Source of the DNA: Scedosporium boydii
Lineage: Eukaryota > Ascomycota > Sordariomycetes > Microascales > Microascaceae
Length of the DNA: 64,000 nt
Reading direction: 5' to 3'
Assembly: GCA_002221725.1 (NCBI GenBank)
Contig: NJFT01000036.1
Span: forward strand, 62,001-126,000
The position numbers and the translations under genes were made by a program. Positions 23,240 to 32,896 of the stretch are shown in pieces. Below the pieces are notes generated by a model. That model did not search any database. It saw only the letters and a program-made list of their open reading frames with translations, and was not told the origin of the DNA. The stretch's first letter is position 1. Every line of letters begins with the position of its first letter.

Positions 23240-25268
23240 TTATTTCCCACCCGAGAGAAACTCCTTCGCCATATCACGCAGCTTAAACTTCTGAATCTTT
23301 CCGCTCGCCGTCTTGGGGTAGTCGTCAACCCAAAAGATGTGCGTAGGTACCAAGTGATTGGACAGGTGCTCCCGCACCCAGGCCCTCACCGAGTCCGCCG
23401 TCAAGACGTTGGGGTCCTCGGAGGGGCTATCGCTGGCTTTGACGCCGTGGACGGGGATGATGAAAGCACCGACGCTTTCGCCGTACTTTTCATCGGGCAC
23501 ACCGACGACGGAGACCTCTCCGACAAGCGGGTGCTGGAAGAGGCAGTTCTCGACCTCAAGGGGGTGAATGTTCTCTCCACCGCGGATGATTAGGTCCTTG
23601 ATGCGGCCCGTGATCTCCACGTAGCCGTTCTCGTCCATGCAGGCCTCGTCGCCGGAGTACATCCACGTGCGGCCGTCCTCCTCGGTGATCATGACCTCGT
23701 TCGTCTGCTTCTCGTCGCCCCAATAGCCCTTCATGACGAGGTAACCCGCCGTCGCGAACTCGCCCTTCTCGCCTATGGGGACGACGCGAGAGCGGTCGTC
23801 GGGATCGACGATCTTGGCGACGGTGTGCGGCATGACCTTGCCGACTGAGGAAGTCCGCTTCTCGAAGGGGTCGTGGGGGGTGGTCATGCAGCTGACGGGG
23901 CTGGTCTCGGTCATGCCGTAGCAGATGACGAGATCTTGCAGGCCGAGCTTCTCGTATAACCTGCGCATGAGGGACTCGGGGACGGAGCTTCCGGCCGCGA
24001 TGCCCTTGCGTAGACCCTTGGGCATGGCCTCATAAGGGACGATGCCGTCGTCGAGAGCTTCTAGCACGGAGAGAAACATGGTAGCCACTCCGTAGAGACC
24101 GGTCGCGTCGTGGGCGGCAACCATGCGGAGAGTAGCTTCCGGGTCGAACGCGGGCGAGGGGAAGAGGATGGCGGCGCCCGTGGTAGCCGTTGCCATGTAG
24201 CCCAGAACAGAGCCGAAGCAGTGGAACAAGGGAGGGGGAACGACCATACGGTCAGAAGGGTCGAGATCCATGCGCGAGGCGATGAGGGCACCGTTGTTTA
24301 GGATAGACGTGTGGGTGAGCATGGCGGCCTTGGGAGTAGAGGTTGTGCCGGAAGTGAACTGGATATTGATGGTATCTGAGGGAGAAAGTGGCGCATCTGG
24401 CACCACGGCGCTAGTCGACCCCTCCAGCAAGAGCGAAAAGGGCGTAAGAGCGCGGTACTTGTCCAGGGGAAACCCGGTGGTGGGGTGCGCGGCAAGATTG
24501 TCCAAGGTGACTATCCTGTTGAGCGTAGGCACCAAAGGCGACGCCGCCTGACTCGCCTCGAGGTCCGGCACGAGCGTCCGTAGAAGCTGCTCATTACTCC
24601 TACCACGACACGGTTTATAGGCGAGGTCGGTCACGGCGCCGATGATGAGCAGCTCGACGCCTAGATGGCACAGCGCAGCAGACACCTGCTTCACGTTGAA
24701 CCCCGGGTTGAGGGGCACGAGGATGGCGCCGAGCTTGAAGACGGCGTAGGTGAGGGCGGCGAACTCGGCGCAGTTGCCGAGGCTCACGGCCACGCGGTCG
24801 CCCTTCTTCACGCCGAGGGATCGCAGGCTGGAGGCGAGGCGGTTGGACAGGAGGTCAAGGTCCTCGTAGGTTAGGGCCGTCTCGCGGGCCGGGGGCACCG
24901 TGGCGCCGATGTCCCGCGAGGTTGTGGCCGTGCGGGCTATCACGGCGGGCCTGTCGCCATACTGGGACACGATTGAGGCGAAGTGCTCTGGGATCGTGTG
25001 GGGGAGGAGTTGCGGCTGTTTGGGTCCGGTCAGCTCAACATAGCCCAAAAATTATATATATATATAAAAAAAAAAAAAAAGAAAAAGGATAAAAATCTCG
25101 GAAAATGCAACTTACATCTTGTGGACCGTGACCGAGTGAGATTTTCCGTACTTTGCAGGAAGCTACTGAAGGAATTTGTTCTCTGGGCACCCTGGTGAGG
25201 CAGCTCGAGAGAAGTCGAGAGCTGCGGGGATTGTAAAGCCGCCTGGCACTACCGAGGCCTATCATCAT
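23240..25268 (-). CDS. Acyl-CoA synthetase / AMP-dependent ligase, probably mitochondrial
   Basis: An adenylate-forming enzyme that activates a carboxylic acid with ATP and CoA. The main exon (25033-23240) lacks an ATG at its start. An upstream exon (25268-25116, MMIGLGSARRLYNPRSSRLL) joins through a GTAAGT...GAG intron (25115-25034) in frame at HGPQD-LTGPKQPQLLP, giving 648 residues. That exon has many Arg and Ser and few acids, like a mitochondrial presequence. Core motifs are FTSGTTSTPKAAMLTH (A3), CYGMTETSPV (A5), YSGDEACMDENGYVEITGR (A7-A8), IIRGGENIHPLEVE and PKTASGKIQKFKLRD (A10, with the catalytic Lys). No PTS1 is seen; it ends FLSGGK. It resembles medium- or short-chain acyl-CoA ligases; substrate is unknown. 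A TA/A repeat lies inside the intron. Confidence 0.85.
25053..25080. repeat. TA dinucleotide run followed by poly-A, intronic
   Basis: About 14 bp of alternating TA and then 15 A. On the minus strand this is the T-rich, AT-rich body of the first intron of the acyl-CoA synthetase gene. Confidence 0.8.
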
Positions 25269-26603
25269 GACCGACCGCACCCGAGAGCCGGGCAAATTGC
25301 TGGAGGGAAGGCGCTTCTGTACCTGTGGGATATTATTATTTCGACATTAATTGAACGAAGAGAGAAGGTGGATCTCCTTGGAGAGAAAGGGGAACAGAGA
25401 AGAAGAAGGAGGAGGAGGAGGAGGAGGGGAAGGACAGAGCAAGTTCAAATGCGATTCCAAAGAAGCTCCAAGCTTCCTTTTGGAGTTAAGCTGTAGAAGA
25501 GGAGTAAACAAGATGCCGAAGCTCGCCCGACCAAGCTCACGAACAGGACACAGAATATATCACGTGTGGACTCCTGAGTCGTGTCTCATTGGCTTGAGTC
25601 TTACCACCGCGGTTCACCGTGCTTAACCGTAACCGGTGGTGGTGCGGAGAAGGGGGGATTGGGATGCGGGGATGGATTATGGGGTTGACATTAGCGTCGT
25701 TGCGCTATTGGCCCTTATTGGCACTCCTATTGCGATGTCGTAGCTCGGAGCCTCAGGGATGGTCTGGTACGGTATGCAAGATTCAGGGTCTGGAACTTTA
25801 GGGTGGTGTTGATCAACAGGGTCGTGGAGGTTGGATGGGGTTGATTGGGGGCGGCGATGGGCCCATATCCACGTATCCACTTGTCCAGTCCGCTTGGAGG
25901 CTAGGAATAGTGGCACTACCGAAGTCCGAAGGACACTGCACTACGCTGCTTCCAGGCATTAAAATGGTGTCTGTCTGGTCCTTTGTCTGGGCTGTGAGCC
26001 GTGCCGACACTCAATCCCGTCTTCCAGTACCCGCGGAACGAGTCGTGGTCCATGATTGGCCACTTCCCCGGGTACAAACTGTCCTCTCCAGACCATCCCC
26101 AGTTTGACCCCAACAAGCCCAGTTTATTGGGGTTCCCAAAGTCTCCCCCCAGACCAAGGTTATTGGAAGATGAATATGCGGGGAAATCTAATTTGCAGAG
26201 TTGTACCGACGAAGCCTCGGTACAGTTGTACTTTGTACCTCAGTACACTCCACTCCCAAGCGACACAATTTCCCCAATCCAATCGTCCACTCAAATTGTT
26301 CATTGTTCCTTGTTCCCCAATCTTCTTTTCAAAGTTTAGATTATGTCAGCAATTTTACCCCAAGTTAGCCCCACGTGCCTTGACGTTTATATCAGATATA
26401 ATCACGTGATTTTAGGCTGAACTTGGGAAGTCGCGACCGTCCTCAGCTCAGTGCTCGAGGATCAATCCTTGCATTGACGTGCTCAGTGGCAGATTCTGAG
26501 ATCCACCCGACTGCGATGCTGCGATTGTTCCCTGCGAACACTAGCAATGGCACTCGGCAAATTCCCTACATGATATCCAGGCCTGGAAGGTAAATCTAGC
26601 CCC
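25269..26603. promoter_or_regulatory. Divergent promoter region between ligase and zinc-cluster regulator
   Basis: About 1.3 kb between divergent genes. A purine-rich GGA repeat (about 25396-25430) lies in the leader of the ligase. Three CACGTG E-boxes occur, near 25560, 26372 and 26403; the last sits in the perfect palindrome ATCACGTGAT (26401-26410), 194 bp upstream of the regulator start. CACGTG is bound by bHLH or bZIP factors in fungi; its use here is inference. Confidence 0.45.
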
Positions 26604-28517
26604 ATGGAGTCCCACATTATCTTCGAGCCAGAGCTGTCCCAAACGCCCTCGCCTGGCAAACCGAAACAGACCCGGATCAGCCTGCAGAAAGTCCGGACCG
26701 GATGCATGACCTGCAAGAAGCGTCACATCAAATGTGACGAAGCAAAACCCCACTGTAACAACTGCCTGAGAGGCCGACGCCAATGCGAGGGATATGTCGT
26801 CCAGCAAAAGGCAAACGGGTCCGGTCCGGTCCAAGTCTGCTGGGATTCGAAGCAGCGGACCCGCGTTGGTGTCGCTCCTGGGGCCGTTGTCACTGCGACG
26901 CGGCGGTCCCAGCCTAGTCCCAAACTGGAATTGAACCTGGAATTAAACCCGGATTCGGTCGATTTCCCCAACGGAACGTCCATGTCCTACTTTGAAGAGT
27001 TCGTGAACCTCGTGCAGAACCCATGGGTCGCCGGGCCCTCTCGCGGCGATTGGTGGAGAGAGATGCTGCCTCAACTAGCTCGCGGAAACCAGACTCTTCG
27101 CCACGCCGCGATGGGCATCGGTGCGCTGAGCATGTGGCATCGCCAGTCCAAGCGGATCTCGCTTCGCGCCGCAACGTCTGCGCCGGATCTATTCACTCCT
27201 AGGGAGGGCCACGCGGATTACCTACAAGCCGTGGTGCACTATTGTCACGCCCTCAAGCTTCATGGCGGGGAATCTTCCGTTTCGAATGCTGTTTTCCTGT
27301 CGGTCTTGCTCGTGTGTTTCGAGACGTTGCGAGGTAGCAAGAAAGCTGCACTGGCGCACATAAACCATGGCTTGGCTCTTTTCCTTGCGTTGCTTCTCGA
27401 TGGCGACTTGCTTCAAGAGATGGCCGCCCTCGGTCCGAACCCGAAGCCTCTCCTCGATGCCGTGGCAGACATATTTGTCCACCTGGCCACGCAAGCTCGC
27501 ACCGTCCTACCGGGCAAGATCGGGAATGGTCCGCCTCTGCCTAATTTTCTCAAAGCCCTGAAGAGTAAGAACCAGACGATCGAGTCATTCATGGTTCTTC
27601 TGAGCCAGGTGCAACTCTCTTCCGCCACCGTTGATGACATCCCTACTACATTTACCACTTTCGAAGAGTTTGAAAATTATTGGATGGCCGCTCGGAGCAA
27701 GCACACAGCTCTGGGCCCCGTCATGATAGAGGTCATACAAGACTCCGGCGTGCTCATGTCGGAGAACGACGACATCATCAGTACCTTTTACTTTCATTTT
27801 TTCAACGATCAGCGCATCAAAAAGGTATGCGCAGAGCTGGACGAAATCATGCGAAACCTCGATGCGGCGTTTCTGCCACTCTTTAACCGCGCGATAATGG
27901 CCGGCCCGGAATCCCCAACGTACCTGCGAGCCATCCATCTCCGCCTCCAGTTCGTATCCACGCAAATGTTTGAAAATCCGTCTCTCTATTTCGACGTTGA
28001 CGGATTACGCTCTCTTGCCCCCCGCTTCCGAGAATACTTGTCGCTAGCGGAGATTGCTCTCCGAGCCGTCAAGCAAGAGGTCAGGAACCCGGCACATCAG
28101 CTCTCTCTGCAATGCGGGTTGTCATTTCACCTCCTGCTAATAGCACTCATCTGCCGTGACCCCTTAGCGCGAGAGCAAGCCATATACATGCTGAAGGACT
28201 ACCCGGCCCAGGACGGCGTTTGGAATGCGCGTGCACATTACGCCGTGGCGTTGAGGAACCGGGATATCGAGCGGCGGAATGCGACCGAGGGGACGGAGAC
28301 CGAGCAGTGGCAGCGCCTGTGGCGTCGCGAGTACGTTTTTGAAGAAGGCGGTGATCGTGTCGTGTTTCGTTGCCTCGAGAAAGATGACCTTACGGGGAAG
28401 TGGCTGCTGGTTGAGGAGGAGGCAGATATTCCCCAGGGGATGGAGCAAGTGGTATGGCGGCGGCGACCGCTTACGGGGGCGGGAAAGCTCCTTATGGCAG
28501 ATTTAATTGGGCTTTAA
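26604..28517 (+). CDS. Zn(II)2Cys6 transcription factor
   Basis: A single-exon regulator of 637 residues from the ATG at 26604 (MESHIIFEPELSQTPSPGKP). The zinc cluster near residues 34-61 reads C-MT-C-KKRHIK-C-DEAKPH-C-NN-C-LRGRRQ-C, the canonical spacing, followed by EGYVVQQK. A linker rich in polar residues leads to a fungal-TF C-terminal region beginning about residue 125 (MSYFEEFVNLVQNPW), with ALKLHGGESSVSNAVFLSVL and a helical body. No activation domain is obvious. It is divergent from the acyl-CoA synthetase, so that gene is the nearest candidate target. Family is certain, regulon unknown. Confidence 0.9.
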   Translation: MESHIIFEPELSQTPSPGKPKQTRISLQKVRTGCMTCKKRHIKCDEAKPHCNNCLRGRRQCEGYVVQQKANGSGPVQVCWDSKQRTRVGVAPGAVVTATRRSQPSPKLELNLELNPDSVDFPNGTSMSYFEEFVNLVQNPWVAGPSRGDWWREMLPQLARGNQTLRHAAMGIGALSMWHRQSKRISLRAATSAPDLFTPREGHADYLQAVVHYCHALKLHGGESSVSNAVFLSVLLVCFETLRGSKKAALAHINHGLALFLALLLDGDLLQEMAALGPNPKPLLDAVADIFVHLATQARTVLPGKIGNGPPLPNFLKALKSKNQTIESFMVLLSQVQLSSATVDDIPTTFTTFEEFENYWMAARSKHTALGPVMIEVIQDSGVLMSENDDIISTFYFHFFNDQRIKKVCAELDEIMRNLDAAFLPLFNRAIMAGPESPTYLRAIHLRLQFVSTQMFENPSLYFDVDGLRSLAPRFREYLSLAEIALRAVKQEVRNPAHQLSLQCGLSFHLLLIALICRDPLAREQAIYMLKDYPAQDGVWNARAHYAVALRNRDIERRNATEGTETEQWQRLWRREYVFEEGGDRVVFRCLEKDDLTGKWLLVEEEADIPQGMEQVVWRRRPLTGAGKLLMADLIGL

Positions 28518-29037
28518 GCGAGCCGTACACGGCGGGAAGCCTCGAGGAAAGAGATGGAAATGTCCGATGGAATACCTTGAAGAAGAAAAAAAGTTAGTAT
28601 TCATGGATAAGAAAAAAAAAAATTCTTCGACCGTGGTGGGCTACAAAGTATCTCTTCTCAGGGTCGAGGAGCGTTGCACAACATCGTGTGTGAATTGTAT
28701 TTAGGATGGCCACGGACATTCTACGGCTTTCGTTTACTTCCCGTCGTTAGGGTCTCCGATGAGTTTGTCCAGGAGATGTAAAGGCTGTTAGACGAGGAGC
28801 CTGCGACCGATTCTAAAATTAATCCTTCCTTCAAAAAGACTATGCCACTTTCTCAACAAAAGCCGGCTTTTCCTCGAGACAGTTCTTCTTCGCTTATTTA
28901 CTAAACCCATAGGAGTGGTCCCCTTAGAGAAGACACTGATAGCTTGTACGGCTCTCAAAGCGCCGGCTTCTTGCCCACAATAGCACTATCTTAACAAATT
29001 CCCCAATTCCTAGAATTCAGTAAGTATTAGCAAGGCC
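28518..29037. other. Intergenic between convergent genes
   Basis: About 520 bp, AT-richer than its neighbours, holding the 3' ends of the regulator and the SNF2 gene. No coding signal seen. Confidence 0.4.
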
Positions 29038-32000
29038 CTATCGTCGCTTCTTGATCAATGGATACCTTACCCTCAAACGGTTCTTATTAACGTCCGAAGT
29101 CTCCCGGGGCTTAAAGACAAGGCTAGAAAGCTCTTTCTTGTTCTTCTGTATTTCAAGGATGTACTAGAAAAGCACTCTGTCAGAACGTATCCTGCAACAC
29201 GACGCGCTCATCAGGACTGACGATTACCTTTTCAATAGACTCGTCGATGACGTATCGCACAGTTGTAACATTCCTGGTCTGGCCGAGCCTATACACCCTC
29301 GCCAGAGCTTGCTCTTCAATTGCAGGGTTCCATTGCGGCTCCATGAGGTAAACTCGGGACGCCGCCGTCAGTGTAAGCCTACTCACCTCAGTTAGCAAGA
29401 ACACCTTTTCGCAACAGTCTTTCGGGACGATAAGCAGACTTCATACCCAACAGCACCGCAAGAGAGTGAGAGAAGAAGAACAGGAATGACCGGATCGGTG
29501 GAGAACTGATCAAGGATATACGGCCGGTGGTCCCTTGGCACTCTGCCGTCGATCTGCACGCATCGGATTCCGGCTTCTGTTAGAGCAGAATTTACGAGGT
29601 CGAGCGTTGACTTCCAAAACGAGAACACGATGCTTGGGTCTGTCAGTCTCTTGGCGGCCCCGAATATAAAGGAGGTAGACTCACCTCTTGACGGTCTGCC
29701 CTTGCGCGCTCAGGTCGTTGACAACAGCTTGAACCTTTGTGCTATGCTGCGTGATGGGGGTGATGGGCGTGGTTGCTCGCAGTGGCATAGGAGTTGGAGG
29801 CTGTGAGTTAAATACAACCTTCTTGTAAGGGCACCTCGGGAGGCAACTGCAATACTCCGTAATGAACGGGTCGACACAAGCGGCGCACCAAACCAGAAAA
29901 CACTTCGTCAATATAACGAATGGGCGGCAGTCGGGATTAAGAAAATCAGAGGGCGAGCTTAAGATCTCCTGGCTCGGGTCTATAAATGACTGGCAATTAG
30001 CACAGGACAGTGCCATATTGAAGATGGGAAGATCATCCAGAGTCTTTTCGGAGAATGCGGGACTCCAGGCACCACTTGGAGAGACTGTTAACTCTGAAAA
30101 TGATCTCGGTATGGTTAGGTCTGAATTCAGCCGAGCGACAAGTCCGTGGTTGCACATCATCCTGAGCTCATTGATCTTTGAGAGAGCATTGATATAGGCT
30201 TTTCTCGAGCTGGCTGAGTCGGCCATGTCATCTAGGGCTCGGATCGCCGTCTCTTTAGCGCAGTCGTACTCTCGTTGTTCATCTGGGCCGAATCTTAGGA
30301 GGACTTGGGTATCTTCCCGATCGGGGAGGTCGAGAGTCTTATTAGATCGCCTCAACATGATGAATTTGAGAATATTCTTCAGCCGCGAAACTGCTTCTTC
30401 TTCGCGACCGGAAGTCCAGAGATTCGTAACATCCTCGTCAAAGCTTTCTCTGTCGTGGTATGGATCGAGCCTCAGAAACCGAAAGAGACTGCATAGCTCC
30501 GGGAGTCTGTTTTGGATGGGGGTGCCGGTAACAGCCCATCTCCGGTCGCTACGGAGAGCATACGCAGCTTTTGTAGTGGCTGCGGATGGATTTTTGATGC
30601 AGTGCGCTTGAAGGTTGTTAGCTTTGTTGTTAGACACACGTAGCTCTTGCTCGAGCCTTGGGCTGGCCAGGGAGGTCGAACGAACCTTCATCAAGTATGA
30701 TACGATGCCATTGGTGTGTAAACAAGAAACTATCTGGCATATTCCTCCACTCGCTTGCCAGAGTTGAATAAGTCGTGAGGATGATGTCATGCCCAGCTAC
30801 ATCTTCGGCGTTGGCGAGGCGGCGGTTTGCATAATGGCGTCTCCACAAGAAATGTTTGCGTGGGAGATGTCTATTTTCAAAGACTAGGGTTAATCGTTGG
30901 CACAGTTAGGAACAGGTAACTGACGCACTTCACAAGTTCATTCTCCCAGTTTTGCAATACTACGTATCGTTAGTAGCTGATTCGATACTCGTGCTTCATG
31001 TCAGACTTACAAGACGCTGGAACTACGGCGAGGGTCGTGGGCCTGCATGCGGTTTCTGCTTGGTAGTCCTGGGCGATAAGAGATATAGCACTCAAAGTCT
31101 TGCCAAGGCCCATCTCGTCGGCCAGGATGCCACCTTTAAAGGGCCCCGGGGGATACTCTTGGCGAGCGTTGCTGATGTTGTTGACATATCTTCTTTCGTT
31201 TAGTCTGGGTACAACCGTTGGTAATCAAAAGAGGAAAGCCACTTACACAGGTTGACCCATATGTCCGGCCTCCCTTGACCAGATATCCATCTCGTTCCTC
31301 GCGAATCCCCATCCAAATTCACGGCGGGTCATAAACGTGAGGCCCCGCTTTTGATGCCTAGATATTCATGAGACGGATGTCACTGGGGCCGAGACGATCA
31401 GAAACTTACCCTTTTAGGCTTGTCAAGAGTAGCGGACAGCCCTCGGTCTCTGGCAATGCATCCTCGGATACAAATTCAGCCAGGAGAGTAGAGAATGTTG
31501 CATCTATCCGTTCGGAAGTGCCCTCGATATGCACGCTCTTCCTAAGATGAGATGTCCGGATGCTTGCATCGTTATGAAATTTATGTGGGTTCCAGTACTG
31601 AACGTCCCTCAGGGCGTATATAGGCTCCTGTAAATAGATGCCAAGATTTTGAAGCACTTCGCCCAAGTCCGCTGCCAGCTCCATATCTCCGTAGAGTGTT
31701 ACCCATAAGACTCCCGCTGATGGTCCCCTTCTAGTAGCATTAGGGAGGCCGTCGGGTACCCACAAGAGGTCGAATTCTACTTCTTCTCGACGGAAGAGCT
31801 CGAGAACTTCCGTATCAGTCGAGCCCAATACCGCACACAACTGGAAGTCCGACTCCCTGAGAAGCTGTGAGTTGGTTGACAAAGTGAGTCTGGTCTGTGT
31901 TGGGAGTCCTCTAGTGACCCTTGGAGTGAAAGAGATAATCTTTCGACTGTTAAAAATCAGATATAACAACTAGCTGGGAGTTGGAAACTTACAGATCCAA

Positions 32001-32271
32001 AGCAGACCAACTCTGGTTCAACCGTGGGGATTGATTCAACTTCAACCGAGTTGGCTATCCACTCCAGGCTCGTCTCTCCTGTCGTGCTTGGCTGATGTGA
32101 GACGGTTGAGTCGCCGATGCCCCCCCAGTCGTAGGGCGTCACTGGCACGCTTGATTGTTCTTGAGTGGGCTGGAAATATTCATCTCCGCACAAGACCATG
32201 GGATTCCAAGACGAAGATCTCTCAGGCGTCTCCAAGCGAGGTTTCTTTGCGGGACGCTGCGGCCATTCCAT
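29038..32271 (-). CDS. SNF2-family DNA-dependent ATPase, Rad5/HLTF-like
   Basis: A chromatin or repair ATPase of about 900 residues in ten exons from the ATG at 32271 (MEWPQRPAKKPRLETPERSS). The N-terminal part carries a basic stretch and the segment LGIYLQEPIYALRDVQYWNPH found in fungal HLTF-like proteins. Motif I is GGILADEMGLGKT. Motif II is completed by splicing (LDE then AHCIKN, giving DEAH). Motif III is WAVTGTPIQNRLPEL. The helicase-C part has QIDGRVPRDHR, AASRVYLMEPQWNPAIEEQA and VYRLGQTRNV. Between the halves is a cysteine-rich patch (SCANC, then CFLVWCAAC and CSCLPRC) at the place where Rad5/Rad16 proteins hold a RING finger. Its spacing is irregular. The stop at 29038 follows KELSSLVFKP and a basic tail. 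It is transcribed away from the STAND-ARID gene. Confidence 0.85.
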
Positions 32272-32896
32272 GAGACGGTGAACAGGGCAGCGTTATCTTG
32301 TGACGTTGGAGGCGAAAGGGCGTGGAAAAAATGAGGGTTTTTAAAAAATCGCCAATGATGGACAATCCGTAGGTATCTGAAGTGATCCTTCGCGGGTTGG
32401 TCGGTCACGACGGGCATACATGATACAACAGCAGTCAGTCGAAGGTAAAGTATTTTCAGGAGAGTTTGTGACTCGTGAGTCTGTCACCACAGCTTGCTCA
32501 TTGCCTTGGCAGACTGCATATTACACGAAAACCGCCCTGCTCTAACGGGTGTGTACATCCGTGATTCCGCTCATGCAAGCGTAGGTGCAGGTGGTCTCTT
32601 GGCTAAGCGTTGTCAAGTATTGATACCATGGAGCTTAGACCTATCACTGTTTAATACAAGTATTTATACCGAAATCCTGGCCACGTTTCGCAGCCCAAAT
32701 GCTACCAATCCTACACAGCCACCGCGCCACCTGGGCGCAGGGTTTCTTCCATTTCAAAGTCCGGTGTGGTACCCCCTGCAGCCTTGCCTCGATGAAGTAC
32801 GGACATGTGAGGGGTAAGAATCACGTCGTACCGAAATGACTCTCGCCATTTCCCACGACTAGTTGTCAACTTATCATGGCACGAGGTTAATCTTTG
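32272..32896. promoter_or_regulatory. Shared divergent promoter, SNF2 ATPase / STAND-ARID protein
   Basis: 625 bp separate two head-to-head chromatin- or DNA-related genes, so a shared promoter is possible. Nothing in it codes convincingly; no clear TATA box is seen on either side. Confidence 0.4.

Noticed and set aside
15961..28517. Complete secondary-metabolite gene cluster
   Set aside because: No polyketide synthase, NRPS, terpene synthase or similar backbone enzyme exists in the window, so only a loose accessory neighbourhood is claimed.
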